DNA of 7,897 bases, from positions 1 to 7,897 of the forward strand of contig DBIH01000232.1 of assembly GCA_002296885.1 (NCBI GenBank), read 5' to 3'. A model generated the notes under the pieces. The model searched no databases. It worked only from the letters and a program-made list of their open reading frames with translations, and was not told where the DNA came from. Source of the DNA: Flavobacterium sp. UBA807. Its GTDB lineage: Bacteria; Bacteroidota; Bacteroidia; Flavobacteriales; Flavobacteriaceae. Of the stretch, positions 6,101 through 7,897 are shown one piece after another (the first letter of the stretch is position 1; each line of letters starts with the position of its first letter). The translations under genes and the position numbers were made by a program.

Positions 6101-7897
6101 GGTTCAGGCGATTTTAATCCCACATAGGTTTTATATGGCGAATAAGACGTTGACGATACATCAGTACTCACATCACCACCATTTTCATAGACTTTGGTAA
6201 TGAAAGCAGCACGCAGCATTCCCGGTGCCTGACCCTGAATCGTTGGTTTAATTGGAATGGATGCGCGACCGTTTCCGTCTACTTTTCCGGAGAAAATATT
6301 CACTTCTTCGGTATAGAAACTCCTGGTTGGATCATCAAAAACATATTTGTCATAACCTTTGAAAGTGGTAGTCATTTCAGAGAATTTAGCCTGAACCTCG
6401 GTTTTTAAATCCTTTCCAACAGCACCATGAAGCCATAACACCTGAATGTTATTGACATTATTTTTGCTTGCCGAAAGTATTGGTTCGTTAAAACTGTTTT
6501 TGATTTTTAGACGATTTGGTTTAATCGTTTCAATCTTGATGCTTTTGTAAAAACGGGCACCACCAATGCTTACTACCGCTTCCCAATTTCCGGTAGGCGC
6601 GCTGTCCTGGGTTGGCACGACAAATTTGTAGTGATTGAGTTCATTCAGCTTTTGCACCGACTCATAAACGGTTTTTCCATGAGGATCGTTCAGCCTTAAT
6701 TTTACTGGATGCGAAGCGGGTAATTTATTGGCATTGTCATTCAAAATAAAAGACAGATACATGGTATCTCCCGGGCGCCAAACGCCTCGTTCGCCATAGA
6801 TGTAGCCTTTTAATCCTTTTTGTAAAGTTTCGCCCGAAACATCAAAATTACTTACGGATAACGAAAGCTCATCATCAAGTTTTACATAGGTGCTTTGCTT
6901 TCCTTTTGTCACGATGGCGAAATAGGCATATTTTTCCAACTGGAATGAAGCCATCCCATCACCATCTGTTGATGAAGTGGCAATTTTTTGTTGTTGGTAA
7001 TTGTATAAATCAACACAAGCTCCTGAAATTGGATCCGTCGAAACGATGTCACTGACTGCAACTACAACTGATTTATCAGTTCCTCTTTTGGCAATAACAC
7101 CAATGTCTGAAGCAAGCACATTAGTTCCGATTTTGGTATTGTAGTAATAGTAATCACCGCATGGATCTTCACTTTCTCTCCAGTCATAATCTCTTTCATA
7201 ATAGTAATCATCATAATCATTACCACTGTAATTGACATCATCTTCATTGACTTCTTCCTCGGATTCTTCGTTATCACTTTCAGAGTTTGTAGTTGATGTG
7301 GTGCATTTATACAATGAATATTTCTTTTTAAATGAGAACTCGACACGGTAAATTGCGCCCGGTTCCGGTTTTACTATTTGCGATATGTCTAAAGCATAGG
7401 TATTCCAACGTGTATAATCGAGCAGATTGTTCTGCTTAAGCTGAATGGTAGTTTTAGCTACAGGCTGGCTAACCCGTTTCAGGTTTCGGGTACCGTTGAG
7501 TTCATTATCCTGCAAAAACTGCATGATGTTGTCTTTGTAAATTTTGTAGATTTTTACATCAACCGCATTGAGATTTGCCGCCTCGAAATTGATTTTCAAA
7601 TTATTGGAACTTGGCAAAATGGTTCCACTTTTTAGAAGTTTTACGCCTGGTTTTATCTGATCAAATGACAACCTTTCGGAATAATTATTTTTCATTTTGT
7701 AACCGTCAATGTTCTCAACTCCTTGAAAAACCTCAACCAGTTTACTTCCTGAAAACGATTGCTCGACAGCAGTTGCAACATCAGTTGCTGTTACTTCTTC
7801 TGTATCAACAGCAGCGGTATCTACCATCACCACAGCAGTATCAACAGCGGCTTCAACGGCAACTGTCTTGGAAGTTCCTTTATCTATTGAAGATGTA
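3124..7897 (-). CDS. Alpha-2-macroglobulin family protein with thioester, N-terminus outside window
   Basis: The frame is open to the window edge, giving 1590 complete residues; stop TAA at 3124-3126. Numbering here starts at the GTG at 7833, which is internal. Bacterial alpha-2-macroglobulins are cell-envelope protease traps: bait cleavage exposes a thioester that captures the protease. Visible order: an Ala/Val/Asp/Thr low-complexity stretch; a macroglobulin-like domain (about 57-175, GTILPSSNNLKINF); an acidic/Tyr-rich variable segment ending DYDWRESEDPC (185-225); NVLASDIGVIAKRG; an MG2 domain (about 338-436, GYIYGERGVWRPGD); further MG domains; a bait-region domain (about 705-800); VVDEGLLDLTRF (841-852); a Gly-rich linker (893-901); an A2M domain (about 905-1000); and the thioester domain with YPHGCVEQ, reactive Cys1124. 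A C-terminal beta domain (about 1435-1569) ends the protein. A signal peptide or lipobox, expected for the family, cannot be seen. It precedes pbpC as yfhM does in E. coli. Related Bacteroidota proteins are, from memory, near 1800-1900 residues. Confidence 0.94.
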   Translation of the reverse strand, partial: TSSIDKGTSKTVAVEAAVDTAVVMVDTAAVDTEEVTATDVATAVEQSFSGSKLVEVFQGVENIDGYKMKNNYSERLSFDQIKPGVKLLKSGTILPSSNNLKINFEAANLNAVDVKIYKIYKDNIMQFLQDNELNGTRNLKRVSQPVAKTTIQLKQNNLLDYTRWNTYALDISQIVKPEPGAIYRVEFSFKKKYSLYKCTTSTTNSESDNEESEEEVNEDDVNYSGNDYDDYYYERDYDWRESEDPCGDYYYYNTKIGTNVLASDIGVIAKRGTDKSVVVAVSDIVSTDPISGACVDLYNYQQQKIATSSTDGDGMASFQLEKYAYFAIVTKGKQSTYVKLDDELSLSVSNFDVSGETLQKGLKGYIYGERGVWRPGDTMYLSFILNDNANKLPASHPVKLRLNDPHGKTVYESVQKLNELNHYKFVVPTQDSAPTGNWEAVVSIGGARFYKSIKIETIKPNRLKIKNSFNEPILSASKNNVNNIQVLWLHGAVGKDLKTEVQAKFSEMTTTFKGYDKYVFDDPTRSFYTEEVNIFSGKVDGNGRASIPIKPTIQGQAPGMLRAAFITKVYENGGDVSTDVSSTSYSPYKTYVGLKSPEPNKYGMIETGKMNRFDIVTLSEDGRPKSVKKLEVRVYRRESRWWWDASNDNLSNYNTSNSTIAYRNFIVNTDAAGRASFSFSVKDEEWGNYLIRVYDPTDGHATGENVYIDMPYWSAKSKGGDGESATMLKFNTDKTDYAVGDKAKIFFPSSEGGRALISVENGTKVLKTLWAKTQKGETTVELPITGDMAPNVYINISLLQPHASTKNDSPIRMYGVVPIGVVDKNTVLEPVLTMPDVLRPEQTVNVKVSEKHGKKMTYTIAVVDEGLLDLTRFKTPNAWDSFYTREALGVRTWDIYDDVIGAYGGKVNQVFSIGGDADAGGGKAKKANRFKPVVLYYGPFELDGGSKTHKITLPKYIGSVRTMVVAADAKASAYGMAEKATQVRSPLMVLASLPRKISPSEKVTIPVTLFATEKQIKNVTLQIKANNKVRFVGPTSQMVKFTEPDEKMAYFNLEVGATTGIGKIDIIATSGKEKSTYSVEIDVTNPNPVTNAYSDIIIEPNSSKTISWKTFGVLGSNKAKVEISSMPTIDFGRRLDYLIQYPHGCVEQTTSSVFPQIYLTDIMDLDAVRKQDIQRNVTAAIQRLGNFQVASGGFSYWPGEPVADDWGSSYAGHFLIEAEKKGYVLPISFKSKWISYQQKAAKQWRFEKQYYNDMAQSYRLYTLALAGTPDLASMNRLRETVGISNESKLRLAATYALVKQNAAGLTLLSKSFIDEQNFNENYYYYYYGSADRNRAMALETLILLGQKQQAFAMATKLAKNLSSDKWMSTQTTAYGLYAMSKFAKMNGSRGVSAQFTDAGKPIVINTAKTIAQRDLSVKMGANAITIKNNKKNTLFVRVLNSGILPVGSEKVIQNNVSASVVFKDRKGKAISVTKIAQGTEFYAEVTLTNRKNEWMENIALTQILPSGFEIVNTRYTDFGDTTSNVADYIDIRDDRANYYFSMKASETRTFKILLNASYLGKYYLPGLQCEAMYDNDFLARTKGQWVEVVK
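3916..3933 (-). repeat. Hexa-tyrosine run encoded by a TAT/TAC trinucleotide repeat
   Basis: Six consecutive tyrosine codons (TAT TAT TAC TAT TAT TAT in coding sense) fall in the thioester domain of the macroglobulin, residues 1301-1306, inside FNENYYYYYYGSADRNR. The surrounding sequence looks helical, so the run probably sits in an inter-helix loop. The near-perfect triplet repeat could change length in frame by slippage. Confidence 0.85.
4453..4464 (-). other. Thioester motif Cys-Val-Glu-Gln of the macroglobulin
   Basis: These four codons (TGC GTC GAA CAA in coding sense) encode the C-x-E-Q motif in the context YPHGCVEQTTSS. In the family the Cys side chain and Gln carboxamide form an internal thioester that attacks nucleophiles on the trapped protease. 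Its presence puts this protein with the thioester-bearing type (E. coli YfhM) rather than the thioester-less type (YfaS-like). Confidence 0.93.
7138..7281 (-). other. Acidic, tyrosine-rich variable segment of the macroglobulin
   Basis: Residues 185-232, numbered from 7833, interrupt two macroglobulin-type domains. Of residues 185-223, 19 of 39 are Asp or Glu and 6 are Tyr. The segment ends in DYDWRESEDPC, which I recall as conserved in Bacteroidota members, then GDYYYY. Cys177 and Cys225 bracket the acidic part and could form a disulfide in the envelope. The coding DNA is rich in GAT, GAA and TAT/TAC triplets, which favours in-frame length change. Confidence 0.7.
7780..7851 (-). repeat. Imperfect 36-nt tandem repeat encoding Ala/Val/Asp/Thr-rich segment
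   Basis: Two 12-codon units lie end to end in the coding sense: AAVDTAVVMVDT (7851-7816) and AAVDTEEVTATD (7815-7780). The first 14 bases of the two units differ at one position, and the similarity then decays. Flanking residues (KTVAVE before; VATAVEQ after) have the same composition, so the low-complexity tract covers about 40 residues and continues towards the window edge. Confidence 0.7.

Noticed and set aside
7062..7346. Frame of 94 codons on the - strand overlapping the acidic segment
   Set aside because: It arises from the GAT/TAT triplet-rich DNA read in another frame; the Met/Ile/Thr-rich product is typical of that artefact.
7831..7833. GTG as the true start of the macroglobulin
   Set aside because: The frame stays open for 21 more codons to the window edge with the same low-complexity composition, and no signal peptide follows this codon; the gene starts outside.

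Overview
The window looks like a chromosomal segment of a Bacteroidota member, most likely Flavobacteriaceae and Flavobacterium-like. This rests on recognisable protein families (a cysteine-free RNase E/G C-terminus, a Bacteroidota-type alpha-2-macroglobulin), absence of a clear Shine-Dalgarno sequence before pbpC, and intergenic repeats of a shape I recall from Flavobacterium genomes. No mobile-element gene, CRISPR array, tRNA or rRNA was seen.

Layout: (1) 1-456, + strand, the last 151 codons of an Rne/Rng-family ribonuclease, followed by a strong intrinsic terminator at 464-496. (2) 497-596, a convergent intergenic gap packed with two repeats: a 26-nt palindromic unit (copy A) and a short AGGAGC...GGGCTA element (element A) that ends against the pbpC stop codon. 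(3) 597-2972, - strand, a complete penicillin-binding protein 1C (791 aa, GTG start). (4) 2973-3123, an intergenic stretch almost filled by element B, a longer relative of element A in opposite orientation, with a second copy (B) of the palindrome inside it. (5) 3124-7897, - strand, the C-terminal ~1590 residues of a large thioester-containing alpha-2-macroglobulin whose N-terminus lies beyond the window.

The alpha-2-macroglobulin gene lies directly upstream of pbpC on the same strand, the same pairing and order as yfhM-pbpC in Escherichia coli. The accepted idea for this pair is that the macroglobulin traps incoming proteases through a bait region and reactive thioester, while PBP1C repairs the peptidoglycan. 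I see no promoter for pbpC in the 151-bp gap, so read-through from the macroglobulin gene is likely but not shown.

I find no clearly new multi-gene system. The most distinctive signals are the paired, inverted repeats flanking pbpC, whose differences are largely compensatory in a stem. Next come three low-complexity insertions in the macroglobulin (a 12-residue Ala/Val/Asp/Thr repeat, an acidic/Tyr-rich segment, a hexa-tyrosine run) and the lack of zinc-link cysteines in the RNase.
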